Source: Hespellia stercorisuis DSM 15480
Lineage (GTDB): Bacteria; Bacillota; Clostridia; Lachnospirales; Lachnospiraceae
Length of the DNA: 64,000 nt
Reading direction: 5' to 3'
Assembly (NCBI RefSeq): GCF_900142165.1
Contig: NZ_FQZY01000012.1
Coordinates: forward strand, 35,761-99,760
The translations under genes were made by a program, and so were the position numbers. Below, piece by piece: positions 8,611-17,502 of the stretch. The notes beneath the pieces are model-generated. The model did no database searches. It saw only the letters and a program-made list of their open reading frames with translations, and was not told the DNA's origin. Each line of letters begins with the position of its first letter. Positions within the stretch are counted from its first letter, which is position 1.

Positions 8611-9549
8611 ATGAGAATCATATTTATGGGAACCCCTGATTTTTCGGTGGGGACGCTGGAAGCGCTGATTGCAGCAGGGCATGACGTGTGTCTGGCAGTT
8701 ACACAGCCGGATAAACCGAAGGGACGTGGAAGGGAAATGCAGTTTCCACCGGTGAAAGAGGCGGCACTGACGCATGACATTCCGGTGTTTCAGCCAAAGC
8801 GCATCCGTGAGCCGGAGTGCGTGGAGGTTCTGAAAGAATATCAGGCAGATATCATGGTAGTCATCGCATTTGGACAGATTCTTCCAAAAGAGATTCTTGA
8901 GATGACACCTTTTGGATGCGTGAATGTTCACGCATCACTTCTGCCGAAGTACCGCGGGGCGGCACCGATCCAGTGGGCGATCATCAACGGTGAGACCGAA
9001 ACCGGAGTGACCACCATGCAGATGGATGAAGGGCTGGACACCGGGGATATGATTCTGAAGACGGTGGTGGAGATCACGCCGGAGGATACCGGCGAGAGTC
9101 TGCATGACAAGCTGGCCCGGGCCGGTGCCACACTCTGTGTCAGAACGCTGGAGGAGATTGAAAATCATACAGCCGTGTTCACACCACAGGGGGAGACGAC
9201 TACAGAATATGCGCGTATGCTCACAAAAGATATGGGCAGCATTGACTGGACGAGGCCTGCCGCAGAGACGGCACGCCTTGTGCGCGGTCTCAATTCCTGG
9301 CCCAGCGCGTATACTGTGTGGAATGAAAAGACAATGAAAATCTGGTGCGCCGAGGCTGTTCAGGGTGAGAGCGGAGAAGCACCGGGCACAATTGTGGAAG
9401 TGCGCAGGCAGGAGTTTGCGGTTCAGACGGGTGCCGGGCAGCTGCTCGTCCGTGAGGTGCAGATCCCGGGAAAAAAGAGAATGGATGCAGGAGCGTTCCT
9501 GCGGGGATATCATATCGAACCGGGTGCTGTACTGAAGCATACCAGCTAG
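8611..9549 (+). CDS. fmt: Methionyl-tRNA formyltransferase
   Basis: This enzyme transfers a formyl group from 10-formyl-tetrahydrofolate to Met-tRNA(fMet). The 312 residues show the N-terminal formyltransferase fold beginning MRIIFMGTPDFS, the catalytic HASLLPKYRGAAPIQ around 106-120 and a C-terminal tRNA-contacting domain (LVREVQIPGKKRM). The start follows the def stop codon directly; GAGGAGG at the end of def supplies the ribosome site. The TAG stop lies inside a 56-bp palindromic repeat, so the last codon borders a mobile-looking element. Confidence 0.96.
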   Translation: MRIIFMGTPDFSVGTLEALIAAGHDVCLAVTQPDKPKGRGREMQFPPVKEAALTHDIPVFQPKRIREPECVEVLKEYQADIMVVIAFGQILPKEILEMTPFGCVNVHASLLPKYRGAAPIQWAIINGETETGVTTMQMDEGLDTGDMILKTVVEITPEDTGESLHDKLARAGATLCVRTLEEIENHTAVFTPQGETTTEYARMLTKDMGSIDWTRPAAETARLVRGLNSWPSAYTVWNEKTMKIWCAEAVQGESGEAPGTIVEVRRQEFAVQTGAGQLLVREVQIPGKKRMDAGAFLRGYHIEPGAVLKHTS

Positions 9550-9601
9550 TACAGCGTCCTCGAAATAACTAGACCGAATTACTTGCGGTACGCTGTACTA
9601 G
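9546..9601. repeat. 56-bp CTAG-bounded palindromic repeat, copy A
   Basis: Begins and ends with CTAGTACAGCG / CGCTGTACTAG, with an imperfect palindrome inside. Positions 50879-50934 are its exact reverse complement over all 56 bases, 41 kb away. The first TAG is the fmt stop codon. Confidence 0.9.
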
Positions 9602-9805
9602 AATACCAGTCGGACAGGAATTACATTTTATGCTGATTTCGAAAAAGTTTCTTAATTTTTTGTGAAAAGCGAGATGTTTGCGGGAAACTGTTATATAATC
9701 GTTACTATTCATATTGGAGTGCCGAAAAGCAGCATGGACAGATGAATGACAAAAACTTCCATGGGAAATCATGGGCAAAAGTATAGATGACAGGGAGGCG
9801 TTTTT

Positions 9806-10495
9806 ATGTATTTTGACAGTACGTATATATTAGTCCTGATCGGTGCGGCAATCTGTATGCTCGCATCAAGCAGGGTGAATTCAACATTTAACAGATATTC
9901 ACAGGTTCGCAACCACTCTGGAATGACCGGACGGGACGCAGCGGTAAGAATCCTTCAGATGAACGGACTGAACGATGTGATGGTTCAGCATGTATCCGGC
10001 AATCTGACGGATCATTATGATCCGCGGACAAAGACCGTGAATCTTTCAGATGCAACGTATGGATCTCCCTCTGTAGCGGCGGTGGGCGTTGCGGCTCACG
10101 AGTGCGGACATGCGCTGCAGCATGCACGCGGATATGTGCCGTTGTCGATCCGTGGTGCGCTGGTACCGGTTGCCAACCTGGGCTCCATGGCAGCATGGCC
10201 GCTGATCATCATCGGTCTGTTTATACACAGCTCATCGGCGGCTTTTTTGATCAACCTTGGAATTTTATGTTTTTCTGCATCGGTGCTGTTTCAGCTGGTT
10301 ACACTTCCGGTGGAGTTTAATGCGTCCAGCAGGGCAATCCACATTCTCGGCGAATCCGGAATGCTCTACGAGGAGGAAGTGGACGGAACGAAGGCAGTGC
10401 TCAAAGCGGCAGCACTGACTTACGTGGCAAGTGCGGCAGCGTCCATCATGCAGCTGCTGCGTTTAATCATGATCGGAGGAAGAAGGAATGACTAA
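9806..10495 (+). CDS. Neutral zinc metallopeptidase, YugP type
   Basis: A 229-residue membrane-embedded zinc peptidase of the Zn_peptidase_2 family (B. subtilis YugP). Substrates of this family are not established. A hydrophobic N-terminal segment (LVLIGAAICMLAS) is followed by the zinc motif HECGHALQH near residue 97, preceded by the typical NLSDATYGSPSVAAVGVAAHE. Two further hydrophobic segments lie around 115-135 and 150-175, and the tail returns to a hydrophobic stretch. The ribosome site GGGAGG lies just before the start. It overlaps rsmB by 8 bp, so the two are co-transcribed. Confidence 0.9.
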   Translation: MYFDSTYILVLIGAAICMLASSRVNSTFNRYSQVRNHSGMTGRDAAVRILQMNGLNDVMVQHVSGNLTDHYDPRTKTVNLSDATYGSPSVAAVGVAAHECGHALQHARGYVPLSIRGALVPVANLGSMAAWPLIIIGLFIHSSSAAFLINLGILCFSASVLFQLVTLPVEFNASSRAIHILGESGMLYEEEVDGTKAVLKAAALTYVASAAASIMQLLRLIMIGGRRND

Positions 10496-11864
10496 ATCCA
10501 TAAGTGAAAGAGAGCTCGTATTGGGGATTCTCATGGAGATCACGAGGGAGAATACCTACAGCCATATCGCACTTAGGAATGTGTTGGATAAATATCAATA
10601 TCTGGACAAAAAAGAGCGGGCCTTCATCACGAGAGTGACGGAGGGCACGCTGGAGCATATGATTGAGATTGATTACATCATCAATCTGTTTTCCAAAGTG
10701 AAAGTAAATAAAATGAAACCGGTCATCCGCAATATCATTAGGAGCGCTGTCTATCAGTTGAAGTACATGGACAGTGTTCCTAATTCTGCTGTCTGCAATG
10801 AGGCGGTGAAGCTGGCGGTGAAAAAAGGATTCGGAAGTCTCAGAGGCTTTGTGAACGGAGTGCTGCGCAATATAGCCAGAAATCTTGACACCATACAGTA
10901 TCCGGACAGGTCGGATCTGGTAAGCTGTCTGTCTGTGCAGTACTCCATGCCGGAATGGATCCTGAAAAAGTGGCTGGCAGTCTTCGATGAGGAGACGGTG
11001 GAGAATATGCTCGCCGATTTTCAGAAGGATAAGCCTATCACGATCCGCTGCAATCTGCACCGGATCAGCGTGGAAGAACTCCAGAGAAAGCTTCAGGAGG
11101 AAGGGGCGAAGGCGGTGGCTCACCCTTATCTGCCTTACGCACTTTCTCTGTCGGATTATGATTATCTGAGAGATCTGCAGAGTTTTCGTGATGGAGATTT
11201 TACGGTACAGGATGTCAGCTCCATGCTGGTGACAGAAATCGCGGATCCGCAGAAGGGAGCGAGGGTGATCGATGTCTGCGCGGCACCGGGCGGGAAATCC
11301 ATTCACATGGCAGACCGGCTGGAAGGCAGCGGCCACGTGGAGGCGAGAGATCTGACGGATTATAAGGTGGAGCTGATCCGGGAGAATATTGCACGTACGG
11401 CCGTGACGAATGTGGAGGCACGGGTGTGGGACGCCACGGTAACAGAGGAGCAGAGCCGGGGACAGGCGGACGTCGTAGTCGCCGATCTTCCCTGCTCTGG
11501 ACTGGGAGTCCTGGGAAAAAAGACAGATCTGAAGTACAAGATGTCGGAGGAGACCAGCGAAGAGCTGGTGCATCTGCAGCGAAAGATCCTGTCTGTGGTA
11601 CAGGAATATGTGAAGCCGGGTGGGACACTGATTTACAGCACCTGCACCATCAATCCGATGGAAAATCAGGAAAATGTGCGGTGGTTTCTGGAACAGTATC
11701 CGAAGTTTCGGCTGGCGGATATCAGAGATCAGCTCTGTGAACCATTGAAGAACTCGGTGACGGAAAAGGGAATGCTTCAGCTTCTTCCCGGTGTGCACGA
11801 GAGCGATGGCTTTTTCATTGCAAAGCTGACGGCCCGGAAGAATGCTTCTGTTTCAAGTTCATAG
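10488..11864 (+). CDS. rsmB: 16S rRNA (cytosine-967-C5)-methyltransferase RsmB
   Basis: An S-adenosylmethionine-dependent m5C methyltransferase of small-subunit rRNA, 458 residues. The first ~140 residues resemble the NusB RNA-binding fold. The Rossmann methyltransferase domain follows with the SAM loop VCAAPGGKS and the two catalytic cysteines in DLPCSGLG (near 336) and YSTCTINP (near 386). The start overlaps the preceding peptidase gene by 8 bp and uses GGAGGAAG as ribosome site. rlmN, another rRNA methylase, follows 96 bp later. Confidence 0.94.
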   Translation: MTKSISERELVLGILMEITRENTYSHIALRNVLDKYQYLDKKERAFITRVTEGTLEHMIEIDYIINLFSKVKVNKMKPVIRNIIRSAVYQLKYMDSVPNSAVCNEAVKLAVKKGFGSLRGFVNGVLRNIARNLDTIQYPDRSDLVSCLSVQYSMPEWILKKWLAVFDEETVENMLADFQKDKPITIRCNLHRISVEELQRKLQEEGAKAVAHPYLPYALSLSDYDYLRDLQSFRDGDFTVQDVSSMLVTEIADPQKGARVIDVCAAPGGKSIHMADRLEGSGHVEARDLTDYKVELIRENIARTAVTNVEARVWDATVTEEQSRGQADVVVADLPCSGLGVLGKKTDLKYKMSEETSEELVHLQRKILSVVQEYVKPGGTLIYSTCTINPMENQENVRWFLEQYPKFRLADIRDQLCEPLKNSVTEKGMLQLLPGVHESDGFFIAKLTARKNASVSSS

Positions 11865-11960
11865 AGCCTGGCGCAGAGGGAAAATTCCGGATCTGCAGAT
11901 AACCGGGGAATTACGTACGGCAGAGACAGAAGGGGCAACATCAAGAATAAGGGGTACATT

Positions 11961-13001
11961 ATGAAGAAAGATATTTGTTCTTATACATTTGAACAATTGC
12001 AAAGCGAAATAGAAGCTCTGGGGGAGAAAAAATTTCGAGGCAAACAAATCTATGAGTGGCTTCATGTGAAGCTTGCGGAAGATTTTGAGGAGATGACGAA
12101 TCTCTCGAAGAGCCTGCGGGAAAAATTGGAAGAAAACTATGAGATTCGTCCCGTGATTATGGTAGACCGTCAGGAATCAAAGTTGGATGGAACCAACAAA
12201 TTTCTGTTCCGGCTGTATGACGACAATGTGGTGGAGAGCGTACTGATGCGCTACAAGCATGGCAATTCTGTCTGCATTTCCTCACAGGTCGGCTGCCGTA
12301 TGGGCTGTCGTTTCTGTGCGTCGACGATCGGAGGTCTGGAACGGAACCTGACGGCATCCGAGATGCTGGGACAGATATACAGAATCCAGAAGATTACAGG
12401 GGAGCGGGTCTCCAATATTGTCGTGATGGGAACGGGAGAGCCCATGGACAATTATGAGAATTTCCTGATTTTTATCCGGCTGCTCACCGATGAGTACGGA
12501 CTGCATATCAGCCAGAGAAATGTGACGGTATCTACCTGCGGTATCGTGCCGCGTATGCGCGAGCTGGCGGAACAAAAGCTGCAGATTACGCTGGCGCTCT
12601 CGCTCCACGGCTCCACACAGGAAAAGCGCAGGAGGCTGATGCCGGTGGCAAACAGATACGAGCTGGCGGATGTGCTGGAGGCCTGCGATTATTATTTTGA
12701 ACAGACCGGACGGAGAATCACCTTTGAGTATAGTCTGGTGGCAGGGGTAAACGACACGGCGGAGGATGCAAAAGAACTGACAGACATCTGCAGACCGAGA
12801 AACTGCCACATTAATCTGATTCCGGTAAATCCAATAAAAGAAACCGATTTTCAGAGACCAACCAGAGAAAACGCGGAAAAATTCAAAAATAAACTTGAAA
12901 AACACGGAATAAATGTTACTATTAGAAGGGAAATGGGCTCAGATATCGACGGAGCCTGTGGACAACTGAGAAGAAGGCATATAGATAAAAAGGGAGAATA
13001 A
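11961..13001 (+). CDS. rlmN: 23S rRNA (adenine-2503-C2)-methyltransferase RlmN
   Basis: A radical-SAM enzyme that methylates A2503 of 23S rRNA (and tRNA in some species). The CRMGCRFC cluster motif (Cx3Cx2C) lies near 112-119. The GTGEPMDNY segment and the late cysteine in DGACGQL (near 332), which carries the transient methyl group in the family, are both present. The 346-residue length is normal. It carries none of the sequence context of the Cfr resistance subgroup that I could recognise. prpC follows after 10 bp. Confidence 0.95.
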   Translation: MKKDICSYTFEQLQSEIEALGEKKFRGKQIYEWLHVKLAEDFEEMTNLSKSLREKLEENYEIRPVIMVDRQESKLDGTNKFLFRLYDDNVVESVLMRYKHGNSVCISSQVGCRMGCRFCASTIGGLERNLTASEMLGQIYRIQKITGERVSNIVVMGTGEPMDNYENFLIFIRLLTDEYGLHISQRNVTVSTCGIVPRMRELAEQKLQITLALSLHGSTQEKRRRLMPVANRYELADVLEACDYYFEQTGRRITFEYSLVAGVNDTAEDAKELTDICRPRNCHINLIPVNPIKETDFQRPTRENAEKFKNKLEKHGINVTIRREMGSDIDGACGQLRRRHIDKKGE

Positions 13002-13011
13002 GGAGGGCATT

Positions 13012-13755
13012 ATGAAAACATTTTCCATGACAGATATGGGCATGGTCAGAACAGTGAACCAGGACTATGTATATACAACCGATAATCCCCTTGGTAATCT
13101 TCCGAATTTGTTTGTGGTTGCCGACGGGATGGGAGGTCATCAGGCAGGTGACTTTGCATCTAAATATACGGTGGAAGTAATCACGAGAGAGTTAAAAAAG
13201 ACGGATGAGGAAGATATCGAAAAGGCGATTTTGAGAGCGATTGAGACAGCAAATCATGAATTGATTGAGAAGGCAAACAGTGATGATCATTTAAAGGGGA
13301 TGGGAACCACTCTTGTCGTTGCGACAATCGTGAATCAGATGATGTATTTCGCCAACGTCGGGGACAGCCGTCTCTATTTGATAAACAACGGAATCACGCA
13401 GCTGACGAAGGATCACTCCCTTGTGGAGGAGATGGTCAGGCTGGGGGGAATCAAGCCGGAGGAGGCGAAGCATCATCCGGATAAGAATATCATCACGAGG
13501 GCGATTGGTGCGAAGGAGGCAGTGGAAATCGATTTCTTTGAGCATCGCCTGAAAAAGGACGATATTATTCTGATGTGTACAGACGGGCTGAGCAATATGG
13601 TGGAAGATGAAGAATTGTTCCATCTGGTTCAGGGTGGAAGAGATATCGTTGAATCCGCACAGCTTTTGGTGAATACCGCAAAAGAAAACGGCGGTACGGA
13701 TAATATAGGGATAGTATTGATAGAACCGTGTATAGGTGAGGTGGGTATATGTTAA
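13012..13755 (+). CDS. prpC: PP2C-type Ser/Thr protein phosphatase
   Basis: A 247-residue PPM/PP2C phosphatase, partner of the PASTA kinase encoded next. Metal-binding family motifs are in place: VRTVNQDYV near the N-terminus, VADGMGGHQAGDFAS, GMGTTL, GDSRLYLI, TDGLSNMV and the final GGTDNIG. Such phosphatases reverse phosphorylation by PrkC-type kinases. GGAGGG precedes the ATG at 13012. The gene overlaps prkC by 7 bp, implying translational coupling. Confidence 0.95.
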   Translation: MKTFSMTDMGMVRTVNQDYVYTTDNPLGNLPNLFVVADGMGGHQAGDFASKYTVEVITRELKKTDEEDIEKAILRAIETANHELIEKANSDDHLKGMGTTLVVATIVNQMMYFANVGDSRLYLINNGITQLTKDHSLVEEMVRLGGIKPEEAKHHPDKNIITRAIGAKEAVEIDFFEHRLKKDDIILMCTDGLSNMVEDEELFHLVQGGRDIVESAQLLVNTAKENGGTDNIGIVLIEPCIGEVGIC

Positions 13756-15884
13756 AAGAAGGAGTATTTTTAGGCAAGCGATATGAAATTATCGAGCGTA
13801 TCGGCACTGGCGGTATGGCCGATGTATATAAGGGAAAAGATCACAAGCTGAATCGGTTTGTTGCCATCAAGGTTTTAAAGAGCGATTTCAGGGCGGACGA
13901 GGAGTTTATCCGCAAGTTTCACAGCGAGGCACAGGCGGCAGCCGGACTGATGCATCCGAATGTGGTGAACGTATACGATGTGGGGCAGGACAGAAGCCTT
14001 CATTATATGGTGATGGAACTTGTGGAAGGAATCACTCTGAAGGACTACATTGAGAAAAAAGGACAGCTCTCTGCAAAAGAGACGATCAGTATCTCAATCC
14101 AGATGGCGACCGGAATTGACGCTGCTCACAAGCAGCACATCATTCACAGGGATATTAAGCCTGGCAATATTATTATTTCCAGAGATGGCAAGGTGAAGGT
14201 GACAGATTTCGGTATTGCAAGAGCGACAACAGAAGCGAATACGATCAGTTCAAATGTGATGGGGTCTGTACATTATACATCCCCGGAACAGGCGAGAGGC
14301 GGAGTTGTGGATATCAAGAGCGATATCTATTCTGCCGGTATCACGATGTATGAGATGGTAACCGGTCATGTACCGTTTGACGGGGAATCCACAGTGGCAG
14401 TCGCGATCAAGCATCTGCAGGAGGAGATTAAATCCCCGGCGGAGGAGGTTCCGGACATCCCATATAGTCTGGAGTGCATCATTTTAAAATGTACACAGAA
14501 AAATCCGGAGAAGCGATATCCGGATGCCCAGAGTCTGATTCTGGATCTCAAGCGTTCACTGGTGGATCCGGAGGGGAGTTTTGTTGCACTCGATGGAGTG
14601 GCAAGGCCATCCGAGACCGTTGCAATCACATCGGATGAACTGGAACAGATACAGAGAGAAGCCAACTACGACGATGACTATGATGATGATTATTATGATG
14701 AGCAGGATGACTACGATGATGATTATGATGACGAGGATGACGGCTATGATGACCGGGATGAAGATGTGAATCCCAAGATGGCCAGAGTTATGAAAATTCT
14801 GATGATCGTGGTTGGTGCAATCATTGCACTTGCGGTGATATTTCTGGTGGCGAGAGCGGCAGGAGCATTTAAAATCGGAAATAATACGCTGCTGTCCGCC
14901 ACTGCGGATTCTAAAGTGAAAGTTCCGGATCTTGTTGGAATGACAGAGCAGGAAGCAAAGAAGGCTCTGAATGACAAAGAACTTGGATGCAAGGTTTCTG
15001 CCAGAAAGACATCTGATAAGTACGAAAAGGGTGTGGTCATGGAACAGGAGACTGCATCCGGAGAAAAAGTAAAGAAGAATACACAGGTTAAAATTGTGGT
15101 GAGTTCAGGCAAGACAGTCGAACAAGTCTCTGTCCCGAATGTGACTGGTCAGGATGAGAGCGCGGCACAGAAGACGCTGGAGAACAGCAATCTTGTTGTG
15201 GAATCGACGGCGGATTACAGTGATACCGTGGAGGCAGGAAAAGTCATATCAACAGATCCTGCGGCGGGAACGACTGTCGCTGAGGGGACAACAGTTACGA
15301 TGACAGTCAGCAAGGGTGCGAAGAAACCGGATACGGTTGCAGTTCCGAGTATTGTGGGTATGTCCCAGGAATCGGCAAGTTCGACGCTGTCGGCGTCTAA
15401 TCTTCTGACTGGAAGTGTAACCCAGAATTACAGCGACACGGTGGATGTGGGCCTGGTGATTTCTCAGAGTATTTCTGCGGGCACCAAGGTGAACCAGGGC
15501 TCCGGCGTTGACTTTGTAGTCAGCCTCGGACCAGAGAAAAAGATGATTGAGGTTCCGTCTCTGAGTGGTATGGCGGCAGATCAGGCAACAGAAGCGCTGT
15601 CGAGTTTGGGATTGTCTCTTGGAGCAGTCAGTGAAGAATACAGTGACAGTGTTACGAAAGGATTTATCATATCACAGACAGCTTCTGCGGGAAGTCAGGT
15701 AGAAGAGGGAACCGCAATTGGCTTTACGGTCAGTCTGGGATCGGAGATAAAAGAACCGGACGAAGGTGATGGAGGCGACAAAGAGGATCCGTCGGACAAC
15801 AAGACAGATAACAAGACGGACAACAAGACGGATAACAAGCCGAGCGGCAATGGATCTTCGACATCTGATTCATCAACGAATTAA
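13749..15884 (+). CDS. prkC: PASTA-domain Ser/Thr protein kinase (PrkC/Stk type)
   Basis: A 711-residue membrane kinase expected to sense muropeptides or lipid II through extracellular PASTA repeats. The kinase domain spans about 10-270, with glycine loop GTGGMADVY, VAIK lysine, HRDIKPGN and DFG. An unusually acidic Asp/Tyr-rich stretch (about 307-340) precedes one transmembrane helix (about 347-370). Four PASTA repeats follow, beginning near 390, 459, 529 and 597, each opening VP(S/D/N)-(L/I/V)-G. The end is a low-complexity Ser/Asn tail with four NKTD-type units. Such kinases control division, wall synthesis and spore exit in Firmicutes. rsgA follows 16 bp later. Confidence 0.95.
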   Translation: MLKEGVFLGKRYEIIERIGTGGMADVYKGKDHKLNRFVAIKVLKSDFRADEEFIRKFHSEAQAAAGLMHPNVVNVYDVGQDRSLHYMVMELVEGITLKDYIEKKGQLSAKETISISIQMATGIDAAHKQHIIHRDIKPGNIIISRDGKVKVTDFGIARATTEANTISSNVMGSVHYTSPEQARGGVVDIKSDIYSAGITMYEMVTGHVPFDGESTVAVAIKHLQEEIKSPAEEVPDIPYSLECIILKCTQKNPEKRYPDAQSLILDLKRSLVDPEGSFVALDGVARPSETVAITSDELEQIQREANYDDDYDDDYYDEQDDYDDDYDDEDDGYDDRDEDVNPKMARVMKILMIVVGAIIALAVIFLVARAAGAFKIGNNTLLSATADSKVKVPDLVGMTEQEAKKALNDKELGCKVSARKTSDKYEKGVVMEQETASGEKVKKNTQVKIVVSSGKTVEQVSVPNVTGQDESAAQKTLENSNLVVESTADYSDTVEAGKVISTDPAAGTTVAEGTTVTMTVSKGAKKPDTVAVPSIVGMSQESASSTLSASNLLTGSVTQNYSDTVDVGLVISQSISAGTKVNQGSGVDFVVSLGPEKKMIEVPSLSGMAADQATEALSSLGLSLGAVSEEYSDSVTKGFIISQTASAGSQVEEGTAIGFTVSLGSEIKEPDEGDGGDKEDPSDNKTDNKTDNKTDNKPSGNGSSTSDSSTN

Positions 15885-15900
15885 GGAAAACGATTCAGGA

Positions 15901-16794
15901 ATGGGTATGGCTTTTATGCAGGGAAAGATTGTAAAAGGAATTGCCGGATTCTACTACGTACACGTGGTAGAATCCGGTATTTATGAATGTAAGGCAAAAG
16001 GAATATTTCGTAAAGAAAAGATCAAGCCGCTGGTGGGAGATGATGTGGTCATCGACGTGCTCGACGAAGAAGAAAAACTGGGCAATATCACAGAAGTCAG
16101 AAAAAGAACAAATGAGTTGATCAGGCCGGCTGTTGCCAATATTGACCAGGTGCTGGTCGTATTTGCGGTGACAGATCCGAAGCCGCACCATAATCTGCTG
16201 GATCGTTTTCTGATTATGATGGAGAGCAAAGATATCCCGGTTTTTTTGTGTTTTAATAAAAAAGATATTGCTACAAAACCGGAGATAAAAGAATTGCAGG
16301 CCATTTATCGGTCCTGCGACTATCCGGTCATTTTCACAAGTGCCAAAGAGGATGAGAACATCGAGGAAGTCCGCCGGATACTCAGGGGGAAGACAACTGC
16401 CGTGGCAGGACCGTCCGGTGTCGGAAAATCTTCGATCATCAATATTCTGCAGCCGGAGGCCAACATGGAGACCGGAGAGATCAGCAGAAAGATTGCCAGG
16501 GGGAAACACACGACGCGCCACTCGGAGCTGATTCTGATAGAAGAGAGTACTTATATCATGGATACACCCGGGTTCAGTTCCCTCTATGCCAATGATTTTG
16601 AGAAGGAAGAGCTGAAATTTTATTTCAGGGAATTTGCGGAGTATGAGGGCAGATGCCGGTTTCAGGGATGTGATCACATTCATGAGCCGGGCTGTGCGGT
16701 CAAGGCGGCGCTGGAGGAAGGGAAAATCCATCCGGTTCGCTACAAAAGTTATACAGAAATGTACGAAGAGCTGAAGGAGAAGAAGAGATATTGA
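15901..16794 (+). CDS. rsgA: Ribosome small-subunit-dependent GTPase A
   Basis: This circularly permuted GTPase acts late in 30S assembly. An N-terminal OB fold (KIVKGIAGFYYV) is followed by the permuted GTPase motifs: NKKD (G4) comes before the P-loop GPSGVGKSS (G1), and DTPGFSS (G3) follows. The C-terminal zinc motif is CRFQGCDHIHEPGC. I place the start at 15901, after AAGGA at the end of prkC; ATGs at 15907 and 15916 are alternatives. A longer ORF from 15766 lies inside prkC and is not real. In B. subtilis the homologue CpgA is phosphorylated by PrkC, and the adjacency here fits that link. Confidence 0.93.
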   Translation: MGMAFMQGKIVKGIAGFYYVHVVESGIYECKAKGIFRKEKIKPLVGDDVVIDVLDEEEKLGNITEVRKRTNELIRPAVANIDQVLVVFAVTDPKPHHNLLDRFLIMMESKDIPVFLCFNKKDIATKPEIKELQAIYRSCDYPVIFTSAKEDENIEEVRRILRGKTTAVAGPSGVGKSSIINILQPEANMETGEISRKIARGKHTTRHSELILIEESTYIMDTPGFSSLYANDFEKEELKFYFREFAEYEGRCRFQGCDHIHEPGCAVKAALEEGKIHPVRYKSYTEMYEELKEKKRY

Positions 16795-17456
16795 CGGGAA
16801 AGACAAAAAAGAGAACAGTGATTGTCAGCGGGGGAACGCTGGAAGAAAAGTTTACCCTGGATATTCTGAACGATCCGGCCACGGAATATATCATCGGTGT
16901 GGATAAGGGGAACGCATTTTTATATGAGCATGAGATTTCTCCGGACTATATCGTAGGGGATTTTGACAGCCTGCCGGGGGAGATACTGGAATTTTATGAA
17001 CAGAAGAAAAGTATTCCAATCCGGAGATTCAATCCGGTGAAGGATGCGACGGACACAGAGATCGCGGTCAAACTGGCGATGGAGTTTCACAAGGAGAACG
17101 TCGTGATACTCGGGGCGACGGGGAGCCGGATTGATCACGTCTGGGGAAATGTGCAGATGATGAAAAGCGGACTGGATGCGGGGCTTACGATCTGTATGAT
17201 GGACAGCCATAACCGGATTACCCTGATAAATAAAAAAACAGTTCTGAGAAGAACAGAAGCATTTGGTCCGTATTTTTCGGTGTTTCCACTGGGCGGTAAG
17301 GTGAAGGATTTTAATATCAAAGGGGCAAAATATCCATTGACGCAGCATACCCTTACGCCTTATGATAGTCTTTGCGTAAGCAATCAGTTTGCTGAAGATA
17401 CGGTGGAGATTGATTTCCCGGAGGGGACCGTCGTGCTGATGGAAACGCGCGATTAG
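16791..17456 (+). CDS. thiN: Thiamine pyrophosphokinase
   Basis: Transfers pyrophosphate from ATP to thiamine, giving the cofactor used by the pyruvate:ferredoxin oxidoreductase encoded downstream. The 221 residues contain GVDKGNAFLYEH, the YIVGDFDSL metal/nucleotide motif, DATDTEIAVKLA and GSRIDHVWGN. The start is a TTG that overlaps the rsgA stop codon (ATATTGA), with GAAGGAGAAG upstream. No TPP riboswitch precedes it, which is expected because the gene sits inside a longer transcript. Confidence 0.93.
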   Translation: MTGKTKKRTVIVSGGTLEEKFTLDILNDPATEYIIGVDKGNAFLYEHEISPDYIVGDFDSLPGEILEFYEQKKSIPIRRFNPVKDATDTEIAVKLAMEFHKENVVILGATGSRIDHVWGNVQMMKSGLDAGLTICMMDSHNRITLINKKTVLRRTEAFGPYFSVFPLGGKVKDFNIKGAKYPLTQHTLTPYDSLCVSNQFAEDTVEIDFPEGTVVLMETRD

Positions 17457-17502
17457 TGTTGGATAAAAATAAAAGAGAGAAGCATATAGGAGGAAGAATT
17501 AT

